Below, one piece after another: positions 39,469 through 48,638 of a stretch of DNA of 64,000 nucleotides. Source of the DNA: Pseudodesulfovibrio tunisiensis. GTDB lineage: Bacteria > Desulfobacterota > Desulfovibrionia > Desulfovibrionales > Desulfovibrionaceae. Positions within the stretch are counted from its first letter, which is position 1, and every line of letters starts with the position of its first letter. The notes beneath the pieces were generated by a model, which made no database searches, was not told the origin of the DNA, and saw only the letters and a list, made by a program, of their open reading frames with translations. A program made the position numbers and the translations under genes. The DNA is taken from the NCBI RefSeq assembly GCF_022809775.1, contig NZ_CP094380.1, positions 3,199,501 through 3,263,500 on the forward strand, in the 5' to 3' direction.

Positions 39469-41262
39469 ATGACGCTTCGGTCTTTTCAGACGAAAATGCT
39501 GCTGTGGACCTGGGGACTGCTGCTCCTGGCACTGGCAGTGGCGTTTTTCTATTCCACCAGAGTCATGAGCCGGGAGTATGTTCGGGAAACCGAGGAACGC
39601 TCCCTGCGTGAACTCGATTCCCTGGCGTGGCTGCTCGAAAGTCATGGCCCCTTTGCGCGCGAAGGGGAACTGGATGTCTGGATGACCGATCTCGGCGAAC
39701 GACTCGGCGTGCGCGTCACCTACGTGACCGGCGGCCGGGTGCTTGCGGATTCCGAGGTGCCATACGCCCGGATCGGGGAAATGGAGGATCATGCGTCCCG
39801 GCCCGAGATCGTGCAGGCTCTCGAGTCCGGCAGGGGCGTGAACATTCGTCGCAGCGCAACCCTGAACAAGGACATGCTCTACGTGGCCGGGAAGGTCTCC
39901 GGCCTTTCCGGGGTGCCGGACGGCGTTGTCCGGCTGGCTGTCCCGTTTTCCCGTGTGGCCGAGCGCATTCATGCGCTTCGTCTCGATTTCCTCTGGATAT
40001 TTCTTGGTGCGCTGGGTGCCGCAGCCCTGACCGGCGCGCTTCTGTCACGCAACATGGCCCGTTCCGTGCGCGAGTTTTCCGAACTTGCCCGGGACATCGG
40101 CGCGGGCGGGTACGACAAGCGCATCCGTGTGACCCCGGGCAGCGAATTCAAGCCCCTTGCCGATTCCATCAACGGCATGGCCCGGAGCATCGAGCACCAC
40201 ATCACTACCATAGAAGAACAGAAGGGGCGGTTGCAGGCCGTGTTCGACGGCATGTGCGACGGGGTCATGGTCCTGAATGCCGAGGGCCGCATCGAGGCGT
40301 TCAACGGCGCGCTGGACAGCATGTTCAACCTGCCCGAGTCCGCGCTCGGACGCACGCCCATCGAGGTGACGCGTCGGTTCGAGGTGCAGGATCTGGCGGA
40401 TTCGATCCTGGGCGGAGACCTGCCCCATGCCTCGGCCGAGATCGACCTCATGGACCAGCGGACCGTGGAAGTCGCGGCCGTGCCGTATTTCGACCATCAG
40501 AACGAGCGCAAGATGGTGCTTGTCTTTCATGACATTTCCGCCCTGAAGCGCAGCGAGCGCGGCCTCAAGGACTTCGTGGCCAACGCCTCGCATCAGCTTC
40601 GCACGCCGCTCACCAGCATCAAGGGATATGCTGAAACACTGGTGGACACGCCTCCGGCCGATTCCGATGTCGGTCGGGAGTTTCTGGAAACCATTCTCAA
40701 GAATGCCGACCACATGGACAAGGTCATCTCCAGCATGCTGGCACTGGCCAAGTCCGAGGAGATGGGCCGCAGGTTGACACTTTCCCCGGTTTCGGCGAGG
40801 GAAACTCTCGACAGGGCGCTGGCCGATCTCGCTCCCTGGGCCGGAGAGCGGGGGATTTCCTTTGGCCTGCGCGTACCCGAGGGGACCATCACGGTCATGG
40901 CCGAGCCGGACGGGTTGCTGCACGTGTTTCACAACCTCATGAACAATGCGGTCAAGTACAGCCCGGACAACGGCGTGATTCAGATCAATGCCGAGGACGA
41001 CGGCGAATCCGTGGTCTTCTGCGTGGAGGATCAGGGGCCGGGCATTTCCCGTGAGCACAGCACAAAGGTGTTCGAGCGGTTCTACCGCGTGGACGGGAAC
41101 ACCATAGACGGTTCTGGCAGCGCCGGGCTCGGACTGGCGATCTGCCGCCGCATAGTCAGGAATTTCGACGGAGACATCTGGCACGACGGGTATGGCGAGG
41201 ACACGCGGGGAGCACGATTCTGCTTCCGGCTGAACGCGCCGACCCCGGACAGGAACCTTTAG
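39469..41262 (+). CDS. PhoR-like membrane sensor histidine kinase
   Basis: This 597-residue kinase has TM1 (about 10-28), a periplasmic sensor (to about 158), TM2 (about 160-180), a HAMP domain, a PAS domain (about 250-355), a HisKA domain with the phosphoacceptor His in FVANASHQLRTPLTSIKGY, and an ATPase domain with N (NLMNNAVKYSPDN), G1 (EDQGPGI), F and G2 boxes. The HisKA sequence and the phosphate transporter directly downstream point to phosphate control. No response regulator gene lies beside it. ATG 39469 is preferred on spacing from AGGA; ATG 39463 is close by. Confidence 0.85.
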   Translation: MTLRSFQTKMLLWTWGLLLLALAVAFFYSTRVMSREYVRETEERSLRELDSLAWLLESHGPFAREGELDVWMTDLGERLGVRVTYVTGGRVLADSEVPYARIGEMEDHASRPEIVQALESGRGVNIRRSATLNKDMLYVAGKVSGLSGVPDGVVRLAVPFSRVAERIHALRLDFLWIFLGALGAAALTGALLSRNMARSVREFSELARDIGAGGYDKRIRVTPGSEFKPLADSINGMARSIEHHITTIEEQKGRLQAVFDGMCDGVMVLNAEGRIEAFNGALDSMFNLPESALGRTPIEVTRRFEVQDLADSILGGDLPHASAEIDLMDQRTVEVAAVPYFDHQNERKMVLVFHDISALKRSERGLKDFVANASHQLRTPLTSIKGYAETLVDTPPADSDVGREFLETILKNADHMDKVISSMLALAKSEEMGRRLTLSPVSARETLDRALADLAPWAGERGISFGLRVPEGTITVMAEPDGLLHVFHNLMNNAVKYSPDNGVIQINAEDDGESVVFCVEDQGPGISREHSTKVFERFYRVDGNTIDGSGSAGLGLAICRRIVRNFDGDIWHDGYGEDTRGARFCFRLNAPTPDRNL

Positions 41263-41285
41263 ACGTCCCCTCTGGGGAAGCCAAT

Positions 41286-42521
41286 ATGGACCTTTACGAT
41301 CTGTTCTTTTATATGTCGTTGTTCGCCGGTTTTCTGATGGCGTTCAATCTCGGTGCCAACGACGTGGCCAACTCCATGGCATCCGCCGTGGGGGCCAAGG
41401 CCATCACGGTGAGGCAGGCGGTGTTCATCGCCGGAACCCTGAATTTCGCGGGAGCGGTGTTTCTGGGGTCCCACGTCACCGCCACCGTGAGCAAGGGGAT
41501 CATCAATCCGGCTGCCATCGCCGACCCCAAGCTGATCATGGTGGGAATGTTCGCGGCCCTGCTCGCTGCGGGAACATGGGTGCTCATCGCTACCCTGACT
41601 TCCCTGCCCGTATCGTCCACGCATTCCATTGTCGGGGCCATCATGGGCTTCGGTCTGGTTGCCGGCGGTCCGGATGTGGTGAACTGGCTCAAGATGGGGG
41701 GCATTGTCATGTCCTGGATCATTTCTCCGTTCTTTGCCGCGACCATCGGGTTTCTGGTGTTCAGTCACATCCGGAAATACATTCTGTTCAAGCGGCAGTT
41801 CCTGCGGCAGGTTCGGTTTTGGGCACCGTTCTGGATTGCCCTGACCCTGGCCCTGATTTCCCTTTCCTTTCTGTACAAGACTCCGGCGGGCAAGGGACTG
41901 AACCTGCACTGGACCGTCTCCCTGATGATCGCCGCCGGTCTGTCCGGGGCCGCGTTCGTGGCCGCGCGCATGGTGGTGACCCGCATGATCGCCAATGTGG
42001 AGCAGGGCGCGGAAGGCGTGGAACAGGTTTTCCGCAAGATGCAGGTGGGCACCTCCTGCTACGTGGCTCTTTCCCAGGGCGCGAACGACGTTGCCAACGC
42101 CATCGGGCCCGTGGCCGCGATCTACCTCATCGCCAAGGAGCATGTGCTGCTGGCCAAGGCGGACGTGCCCCTGTCCATGCTGGTCCTCGGCGGCGTGGGC
42201 ATTGCCGTGGGCATCGCGGCTCTCGGCCACAGGGTCATGGGCACGGTGGGCGAGAAGATCACCACCCTGACCAACACCCGAGGCTTTGCCGTGGATTTCG
42301 GCGCGGCCAGCACGGTTCTGCTGGCCTCGAACATGGGACTGCCGGTTTCCACCACGCACGCCGCTGTTGGCGCCGTTGCCGGAGTGGGACTGGCGCGCGG
42401 TTTCAAGGCCGTGGATTTTCGCGTCCTTGGACGCATTGTCATGTACTGGGTGGCGACGGTGCCCATTGCGGCGCTGACCTCCATAGTATTTTTTGTGTTG
42501 CTCAAATGGCTTTGCCTGTAA
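41286..42521 (+). CDS. Pit-family inorganic phosphate transporter
   Basis: This 411-residue membrane protein has two PiT repeats. NLGANDVANSMASAVGAKA occurs near residue 22 and its partner QGANDVANAIGPVAAIY near residue 260; SLPVSSTHSIVG and LPVSTTHAAVG carry the paired Ser/Thr-His motifs. It is about ten helices and imports phosphate with H+ or Na+. It is followed by a PhoU-like DUF47 gene, a common partner of Pit transporters, and preceded by the PhoR-like kinase 23 bases upstream. Confidence 0.93.
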   Translation: MDLYDLFFYMSLFAGFLMAFNLGANDVANSMASAVGAKAITVRQAVFIAGTLNFAGAVFLGSHVTATVSKGIINPAAIADPKLIMVGMFAALLAAGTWVLIATLTSLPVSSTHSIVGAIMGFGLVAGGPDVVNWLKMGGIVMSWIISPFFAATIGFLVFSHIRKYILFKRQFLRQVRFWAPFWIALTLALISLSFLYKTPAGKGLNLHWTVSLMIAAGLSGAAFVAARMVVTRMIANVEQGAEGVEQVFRKMQVGTSCYVALSQGANDVANAIGPVAAIYLIAKEHVLLAKADVPLSMLVLGGVGIAVGIAALGHRVMGTVGEKITTLTNTRGFAVDFGAASTVLLASNMGLPVSTTHAAVGAVAGVGLARGFKAVDFRVLGRIVMYWVATVPIAALTSIVFFVLLKWLCL

Positions 42522-42570
42522 TACAGGGAAGACGGTAACCCAGTCGAATATCTCTAGAAGAGGTGAACAT

Positions 42571-43245
42571 ATGTTTTTGAGAATTCCTTTTTTCGGCTTG
42601 CTGGCCCGGCGGTCTCCCATGGACGGGCTGGTGGAGCACTATGACAAGATCGCGGAATGCATCGCCACCATCGACGAGTCCCTGGAGTGCTACGTTTCCG
42701 GCGGGATGTGCCGCGAATTCGAGGAACTGACCAAGACCATTGATGAAATCGAGAACCATGCGGACAAGATCAAGCGGAACATCCGCAACCATCTGCCCAC
42801 CGGTTTCTTCATGGCCGTGGAAAAGCACCTGTTCCTGAACTATACCAAGGCGCAGGACAACATTCTGGACTCGGCGCAGGACGCGCTTCAGTGGCTGGCC
42901 ATGCGCAAGGTGGACATTCCCGAGGACATCCAGAAGGACCTGATCTACCTGCTGGATTCCGTGGCGCGCGCCACCGTGCTGCTTGGCCCGGCGCTCAAGG
43001 CCACCATCGCCCTCGTGCACGGCGAGTCTCTGGATCGTGAAGGCACCAAGGAACAGTACCGCAAGGTGCGCCGCGAACGCGACAACGTGCGCAAGCTCAA
43101 GAACGCGTTGCAGCGCAAGGTCTACAGTTCCGAACTGGACTTCAAGGATATCTACCAGATTCTGCATTTTTCCGATTGTCTGGACAACATGGGCCACAAC
43201 ACGGAAAACTGCGCGGATATTCTGCGTTCCATGATCGCCCGCTAG
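42571..43245 (+). CDS. DUF47 (PhoU-like) Pit accessory protein
   Basis: This 224-residue all-helical protein matches the DUF47/TIGR00153 pattern, with FEELTKTIDEIENHADKIKR, the metal-binding-type AQDNILDSAQDAL and a C-terminal DNMGHNTENCADILR. Such proteins modulate the partner Pit transporter. The ATG at 42571 follows AGAGGTGA. It lies 49 bases after the Pit gene and before a shared terminator. Confidence 0.88.
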   Translation: MFLRIPFFGLLARRSPMDGLVEHYDKIAECIATIDESLECYVSGGMCREFEELTKTIDEIENHADKIKRNIRNHLPTGFFMAVEKHLFLNYTKAQDNILDSAQDALQWLAMRKVDIPEDIQKDLIYLLDSVARATVLLGPALKATIALVHGESLDREGTKEQYRKVRRERDNVRKLKNALQRKVYSSELDFKDIYQILHFSDCLDNMGHNTENCADILRSMIAR

Positions 43246-43276
43246 CGGTCGGTCCGCGAAGATTTGTCGGCCAATC

Positions 43277-43306
43277 AAAAGCCCCTGCCTTGGCAGGGGC
43301 TTTTTT
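43277..43306. terminator. bidirectional terminator after the phosphate genes
   Basis: AAAAGCCCCTGCC and GGCAGGGGCTTTT arms enclose two T, with a T6 tail on the right and an A4 stretch on the left. It serves both convergent units. Confidence 0.92.
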
Positions 43307-43324
43307 CATGATGAATATGGAAGT

Positions 43325-44323
43325 TCAGTGCCTTGCGGCGCGGGCCGCTGCAAGGTGCTGGCGTCCGAGTCCGGTGTCTCCCAGTGCTTTGGCCCAGTGC
43401 AGATGCACGAGCCGCAGATATCGGGCATGAATGTCCCGGGATCGGGTCAGACGGTCGCGTACAAGAGAGGCTGCGTCCGCAGCGGCAATCGTTTCGGCAA
43501 AGGTTGCGGCCCGGTTTTGCGGGCGGTGTTTCTGGTCCACTTCCTGAAAACCGGCCAGTGCCATGCGTTCCCGCTTTTCGGGATCGGCCAGCAGTTCGCG
43601 GGCGATGCGCGCGGCATCGGATGCGTTGCCCGGTTCATAGGTGGCAAGGTGCACGCCATTGGCGAACAGGTCGGCCTGCCCGTTGCCGATGGCCGGGGTG
43701 AGCAGGCACGAGCCGCAGGCCAGTGCCTCGAACACCCGGAAATTCAGGTCGCCGCGTTCCGCGATGTTCAGCACGATTCGCGCTCTGGGAAACAGCTCCT
43801 GAAAATTGCCGTGCCGTACGGTCAGTCCCGGGAACAGCTCGCCGAGTTCATGCAGAAAGGCGTGGCGTTCGGGCGTGGTTTCCGGATCGACCTTGCCCGC
43901 GAAGAGCAGGTCCCATTCCGGCTCGGGCCTCGGGTCGGGCCGGGTCTCGTTGCGCAGGGGCCAGGGCGGCAGCCACACCACCTGATCCGCTTTCAGTCGC
44001 TGGCGGAATCGAGGCAGGTGGTCGCGCAGACTCACGAACGCCATGTCGAATCCCTGCGCGTACAGGGGATACCACTCGTGGATATGGGAATCCACGGCGT
44101 AGAACGCGGTCAGACACGGGAATCGTTCGATGCCGGCCAGTGGCGGGGGCAGGCTGCGGTCCGCATACACCACCATGTCCGGTTCGAATCCGGTGCGGGT
44201 CACCAGCTCGTTCCAGTCCATGAGCCCGGGCGACTCGAACGGGATGTGCGTGACCGAAAGGCCGTGCGCGGCAAGGTGGTGATGGAAATAGATGCCGCCG
44301 ACCCAGACGATGCGTTCAATCAC
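43325..44323 (-). CDS. CgeB-like glycosyltransferase
   Basis: This 332-residue protein has the GT-B-like C-terminal half of CgeB/DUF3880-type glycosyltransferases: LNIAERGDLNFRVFEALACGS carries the usual FExxACG motif, followed by a short LLADPEKRERMALAG helix. The N-terminal half holds MDWNELVTRTGFEPDMVVYAD. No membrane segment is seen. Its start overlaps the WcbI-like gene's stop by four bases, so the two are co-translated and probably modify the same surface glycan or glycoprotein (for example flagellin). Confidence 0.75.
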   Translation of the reverse strand: MIERIVWVGGIYFHHHLAAHGLSVTHIPFESPGLMDWNELVTRTGFEPDMVVYADRSLPPPLAGIERFPCLTAFYAVDSHIHEWYPLYAQGFDMAFVSLRDHLPRFRQRLKADQVVWLPPWPLRNETRPDPRPEPEWDLLFAGKVDPETTPERHAFLHELGELFPGLTVRHGNFQELFPRARIVLNIAERGDLNFRVFEALACGSCLLTPAIGNGQADLFANGVHLATYEPGNASDAARIARELLADPEKRERMALAGFQEVDQKHRPQNRAATFAETIAAADAASLVRDRLTRSRDIHARYLRLVHLHWAKALGDTGLGRQHLAAARAARH

Positions 44324-45147
44324 GACGATCCCCCTTGAAGATGGCCGATGAAGTCCGTGACCCCGGCGAGACGTGCTTCCACGTAGGCAGCCGTGTACTG
44401 GGCAAAGGTCATGCGCCGGCCATATACCATGTATCGGGTTTGGGCCGTGGCAAATCCGTAGCCCATGTGCTCGGCTATGCGCGGATGCACGGGCTGTTCG
44501 AATTCCGGGAACGGGTCGCCCAGTGCGGCCAGCGCATCAAGATCGGGCAGGTCCATGCCCAGTTCGGCCAGCACGCCTGTTGCGGCGTGGTTCATGAGCA
44601 TGGGACCGGGATGGTTCACGGTGTTGAAGAGCCGTTCGGTCCTGTATCGTTCCAGAATCAGGTCGAGATACTTGATCGGGGTGCGGCTTTCCCGGGTGTG
44701 TTCCCGGTCGATGGATTCGCGCAGCAGCGCGTTCAGATCGTATTTCGTGCCCGGGTCCGAGCGCAGGTACAGGACGAGGATTTCCTCGGGTGTCAGGCCT
44801 GCATCCACCAGCGAGTCCAGATACCGGTCCCGGTAATCGAAGCCCTTTTCCCCGGACCAGAGCGGCCAGTAGCCGGAAAAGAACATGTTGGGCACGCACA
44901 GGCGCGTTGCCGAATCCGGGAGTTGGGCCATGAGCCGGGCCGAGGCCAATTCGCCCCATTCCGATCCGAGGTGCTGGTACAGGAACAGGGAACAGCGCCC
45001 CAGAGCATGCGCCGGAATCGGTTCCCGGATGTAGTTGGTGAACAGCTGGCAGGCGAACTGCTCCCGGAAATCCCGGGAGAGATGCAGCCTGTCCATCAGG
45101 GGCTGGCCCTGACAGTTGGCGTGGACAATGCAGAGTCGCCGATTCAT
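44320..45147 (-). CDS. WcbI-like polysaccharide biosynthesis protein
   Basis: This 275-residue protein begins with LCIVHANCQGQPLMDRL, the N-C-Q-G/A nucleophile-region motif of WcbI-type putative acetyltransferases (SGNH-like fold), and has VLYLRSDPGTKY and NHPGPMLMNHAATGV toward the C-terminus with the second His. ATG 45147 follows AGGAAAC. It is paired by a four-base overlap with the CgeB-like gene. WcbI is known from capsule loci; the real substrate here is unknown. Confidence 0.75.
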   Translation of the reverse strand: MNRRLCIVHANCQGQPLMDRLHLSRDFREQFACQLFTNYIREPIPAHALGRCSLFLYQHLGSEWGELASARLMAQLPDSATRLCVPNMFFSGYWPLWSGEKGFDYRDRYLDSLVDAGLTPEEILVLYLRSDPGTKYDLNALLRESIDREHTRESRTPIKYLDLILERYRTERLFNTVNHPGPMLMNHAATGVLAELGMDLPDLDALAALGDPFPEFEQPVHPRIAEHMGYGFATAQTRYMVYGRRMTFAQYTAAYVEARLAGVTDFIGHLQGGSS

Positions 45148-45299
45148 GTGCGTTTCCTGAACAGGTTGGAATAGCGGCAAAAGCCGATTCCCGCATGTAC
45201 CACGGCGCGGCCCGGTATTCAACTTGGCCGGGTTCGTTTACACCCGTGGCCCGAGCGTGTATTTCATGGCGACCATCAAAGACACTCAAGGAGAATCCC

Positions 45300-46376
45300 G
45301 TGACTCTGGAAACGCAATTCGCGGCCGTGCTGTCGGCCATCTCTCCCGTTGACCGGTCGCTGGCCGCCCGGGGACAGGCTCATCTGGACAATTTGACCAA
45401 GCCCAAGGGCAGCCTTGGCAGGCTTGAGGACATCGCGCTGCAACTTTTTCTGGTTGGCAATGGCGAGCCCTTTTCCGCCGACCCCATGCGCATCTATACC
45501 GTGGCCGGAGATCATGGCGTGACCGAGGAGGGCGTGAGCCTGTTTCCGCAGGAGGTCACGCGGCAGATGGTGCTGAATTTCCTGAACGACGGCGCTGGCA
45601 TCAACGTGCTGGCAAAGACCGTTGGCGCGCAGCTCTATGTGGTGGACGCGGGATCGTGCGGCGGTCCGTACGAGGAGCATCCCGCCCTGATTCAGGCCAA
45701 GGTTGCGCCGGGCACGGCCAATCTGGCCAAGGGACCGGCCATGACCCGCGAACAGTGCCTCAAGGCCCTGCTGCTGGGCGTGGAGCTGGCTGATCGCGCC
45801 CATGCGGACGGGGTGCGCACGCTGGGCACCGGGGACATGGGCATTTCCAACACCACGCCGTCCACGGCCCTGTACTGCGCGTATCTGGGGCTGGATCCCG
45901 AGGAAATCACCGGTCCGGGCACGGGGCTGGACAGTCGTGGCGTGGCCAACAAGGTTGCAGTCATCCGCAGGGGACTGGAGGTGAACCGGGAGGCCGTGGA
46001 GTCCGGTGATCCCGTGGAGGTTCTGGCCGCACTGGGCGGGTTGGAGATCGCGACACTGGCCGGATTGATTCTGGGCGGGGCGCGCAATCGCCAGTTCGTG
46101 TGCGTGGACGGATTCATTTCCACTGCCGCCTATGCCGCGGCCTCGAAAATCTGTCCTGCGGTGCGCGATTACTGCGTGCTGTCCCATGCTTCCGCGGAAC
46201 CCGGATATGCCCGGGCCGTAAAGGCCTTGGGGCTGGAGCCGCTCCTGCACATGGGCTTTCGTCTGGGCGAGGGCACGGGTGCGGCCTGCGCCATGTTTCT
46301 GGTGCGCGGCGCGGCCAACATCTACAATGACATGGCCACGTTCGATCAGGCCGGGGTCACGGACGGGACGAAATAG
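45300..46376 (+). CDS. cobT: nicotinate-nucleotide-dimethylbenzimidazole phosphoribosyltransferase
   Basis: This 358-residue enzyme activates the lower-ligand base of cobalamin. Clear family parts are KPKGSLGRLE, VAGDHGVTEEGVSLFP, GTGDMGISNTTPSTAL and the C-terminal MGFRLGEGTGAA with the catalytic Glu. It starts with GTG after AAGGAGAA. No cobalamin riboswitch is visible in the 150 bases upstream. No other cobalamin gene lies in the window. Confidence 0.95.
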   Translation: MTLETQFAAVLSAISPVDRSLAARGQAHLDNLTKPKGSLGRLEDIALQLFLVGNGEPFSADPMRIYTVAGDHGVTEEGVSLFPQEVTRQMVLNFLNDGAGINVLAKTVGAQLYVVDAGSCGGPYEEHPALIQAKVAPGTANLAKGPAMTREQCLKALLLGVELADRAHADGVRTLGTGDMGISNTTPSTALYCAYLGLDPEEITGPGTGLDSRGVANKVAVIRRGLEVNREAVESGDPVEVLAALGGLEIATLAGLILGGARNRQFVCVDGFISTAAYAAASKICPAVRDYCVLSHASAEPGYARAVKALGLEPLLHMGFRLGEGTGAACAMFLVRGAANIYNDMATFDQAGVTDGTK

Positions 46377-46404
46377 TCCTTGAAGACACAAGGGCGGGCC
46401 GTGG

Positions 46405-47463
46405 TCAGAACCAGCGTCGAATCCGGAAGATCGCGGCCAGCCCGACAGCTATTGCGGCCATGAGTGCAATCAGGGCCGGGTAGCCGTATTCCCACCTGAG
46501 TTCGGGCATGTGTTCGAAGTTCATGCCGTATATCCCGGCCAGAAAGGTCAGGGGAATGAAGATGGTGGCCACCAGCGTCAGCACCTTCATGACATTGTTC
46601 ATGCGCATTCCGGCAAGGGAAATCTGGAGTTCGATCATGCCCGTGAGCAGGGATTGCAGGGTCTGGGCCGCCTCGGCCACCTGCCGGGCGTGGTCGCGCA
46701 CGTCCATGAGGTAGGGCAGGACATCCTCCGGAAACAGGTCCGTGTCCGCACGCGCCAGTTCATCCAGCACGGCCCGGGTTGCGGTGAACACGTTGCCGAG
46801 CAGGATCACTTCCCGCCGGGCATGGTACAGGTTGGTCAGGGCGGCTTCCGTGACCCTGTCCGCCAGCTCGGATTCTATGCGTTCCGCATTGGCATTGATC
46901 CTGCCGAGGGCCGCGTAATGCCGATCGATCACGCTATCCATGAGCGCGATGAACAGATAGGCCGCGCCGTAACGCCTGATCCGGGAACCCGGGGTGCGCA
47001 GCCTGCGTAGCACATGCGTCCATGTGTCGTCCTCTCCCTCCTGAAACGCCACGACCCGTTCCTGCCCCAGAAACAGGGCCAGATGTTCAGTGGTCCCCGG
47101 GCCGGACTCGCCGGGAATCAGCACCTTCAGCACCACGAAAAGCGCATTGTCGAACCAGTCCAGCTTGGTCTGCTGGCCCGTGTTCATGGCGTCCTCCAGA
47201 GCCAGGGCATGCACCCCGGCCCATTGGCCCACCCGTTTGATGAAGTCCGCATCGTGCACCCCGGTCAGGGAAAGGAAACTGGTTTCCTCGGCCCCGATTT
47301 CCGGGATGGGGGCATCCGGGGCGACACAGTATTCCCGCAGGGAGTCGCGCGTGTAGGCATGCAGGCAGATGGATGGCGTGAATTCGCGGGACACCCCGGA
47401 ATAGACCAGACTGCCCGGGGACAGACCTTCCTTGACCGAGAGCCGTTTCAGAAAATCAAGCAT
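46405..47463 (-). CDS. corA: CorA-family magnesium/cobalt transporter
   Basis: This 352-residue protein has a long cytoplasmic N-domain and two C-terminal helices. The pore motif GMN sits at the end of TM1 in TFLAGIYGMNFEHMPE, followed by TM2 and the basic tail RIRRWF. It imports Mg2+ (or Co2+/Ni2+). ATG 47463 overlaps the stop of the upstream MscS gene by eight bases, so they form one operon of membrane ion proteins. Confidence 0.92.
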   Translation of the reverse strand: MLDFLKRLSVKEGLSPGSLVYSGVSREFTPSICLHAYTRDSLREYCVAPDAPIPEIGAEETSFLSLTGVHDADFIKRVGQWAGVHALALEDAMNTGQQTKLDWFDNALFVVLKVLIPGESGPGTTEHLALFLGQERVVAFQEGEDDTWTHVLRRLRTPGSRIRRYGAAYLFIALMDSVIDRHYAALGRINANAERIESELADRVTEAALTNLYHARREVILLGNVFTATRAVLDELARADTDLFPEDVLPYLMDVRDHARQVAEAAQTLQSLLTGMIELQISLAGMRMNNVMKVLTLVATIFIPLTFLAGIYGMNFEHMPELRWEYGYPALIALMAAIAVGLAAIFRIRRWF

Positions 47464-48571
47464 GGTTTTCCTCCGCGCCTTCCGCCGGAGCCGGACTCGC
47501 ATGGTGGAGAGTGCGGGTGGGAAAGGCGAAGTCTATGCCGTGTTCCTCGAACCGCTTGACCAGAGCCAGATTGATGGCCTGCTGCACGTCCATGTAGTCC
47601 TGATACTCCGGCGACAGCACGTAGTAGACCACCTCGAAATCCAGACTGGATTCCCCGAATCGGGCAAAGTGGGCGCGTTCCAGACTGGCCTTGGGCGTGG
47701 CGTTGATGATCTCGCGTACATATCCGGGAATGGCGGCAAGTTCGGCATGGGGCGTGGAATAGATCACACCGAAGCCGAACACCACCCGGCGCCGGAACAT
47801 GCGGCGGTAGTTCTTGACCCGTGATCCGGTCAGGTCGGAATTGGACAGGATGATCTGTTCTCCGTCCAGACTGCGGATGCGCGAGGTCTTGAGCCCGATG
47901 TGCTCGATGGTGCCGCGAACGTCCGCGGAAAGAAAGATGAAGTCTCCGATGCGGAAGGGTCTGTCGAACAGGATGGCGAAATAGCTGAACAGGTCGCCGA
48001 GGATGGCCTGCGCTGCAAAGCCCACGGCAATGCCTGCCACGCCGAGACCGGCGAGGATGGTGCCGATCTTCAGCCCCATGTTGTCCAGAATGAACATGGC
48101 GGCCACGAGCCATATCAGAATCTTGACCACGGGCAGTACGGCTCTGCCCTTGTGCTCCTTGAGGGATGAGCCCTTGCGCCGCAGGTACACGTCCAGAAAG
48201 AACCGGAGCAGGCCGAATCCAAGAGACAGGCCGAGTATGGTGAAATAGATGAGGAATCCGGTGCCCGCCATTTCCATGAACCGGGGCGCGAACGGAAAGG
48301 CCTTGAAGAAGACATAGACCGCGATGCCCACGGCCAACCAGAAGAATGCGGACAGGACCTGTCGCAGCGCCAGGGAGTCCATGGCCTCGGAATGGGTTTC
48401 GGCCCAGGCAGTCAGTCTGTTGCCCAGTGTCTTGCGGAGCAGGGAGAAAAGGATCAGGGCAGCGATGAACAGTCCGGCGGTGAGCAGCAGCTCTTCCACC
48501 GGATGCTGTGCGCTGTTCCATTGGAAAATCGAGTCGAGCAGGCCTGCGGCCTTGGAGGATGTGTTTGCCAT
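47456..48571 (-). CDS. MscS-family mechanosensitive ion channel
   Basis: This 371-residue protein has about five hydrophobic helices. The pore helix TM3 is AGLGVAGIAVGFAAQAILGD, and the beta domain follows at FDRPFRIGDFI, RGTIEHIGLKTSRIRSLDGE and LSNSDL. This is larger than the minimal MscS and fits the MscK/YnaI-like intermediate size. It releases solutes on hypo-osmotic shock. It lies directly upstream of corA with an eight-base overlap. Confidence 0.9.
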   Translation of the reverse strand: MANTSSKAAGLLDSIFQWNSAQHPVEELLLTAGLFIAALILFSLLRKTLGNRLTAWAETHSEAMDSLALRQVLSAFFWLAVGIAVYVFFKAFPFAPRFMEMAGTGFLIYFTILGLSLGFGLLRFFLDVYLRRKGSSLKEHKGRAVLPVVKILIWLVAAMFILDNMGLKIGTILAGLGVAGIAVGFAAQAILGDLFSYFAILFDRPFRIGDFIFLSADVRGTIEHIGLKTSRIRSLDGEQIILSNSDLTGSRVKNYRRMFRRRVVFGFGVIYSTPHAELAAIPGYVREIINATPKASLERAHFARFGESSLDFEVVYYVLSPEYQDYMDVQQAINLALVKRFEEHGIDFAFPTRTLHHASPAPAEGAEENHA

Positions 48572-48599
48572 GGCCGCAGCATAGCACGTCCGATTGGTG

Positions 48600-48633
48600 A
48601 AAACAAAGAGGGAGCCGTTTCGTGCGACTCCCC
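48600..48633 (-). terminator. Rho-independent terminator after the YkgJ-family gene
   Basis: On the minus strand, GGGAGTCG and CGGCTCCC arms enclose seven bases and are followed by TCTTTGTTTT. It separates the pyrR operon from the mscS-corA operon. Confidence 0.75.
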
Positions 48634-48638
48634 TAACC

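Noticed and set aside
44179..44193. GGTTCGAATCC, a tRNA T-arm-like sequence
   Set aside because: No acceptor, D or anticodon arm is found around it. It lies inside the CgeB-like coding sequence.
45148..45299. A cobalamin riboswitch ahead of cobT
   Set aside because: The B12-box sequence and the required multi-stem layout are not present in this short segment.
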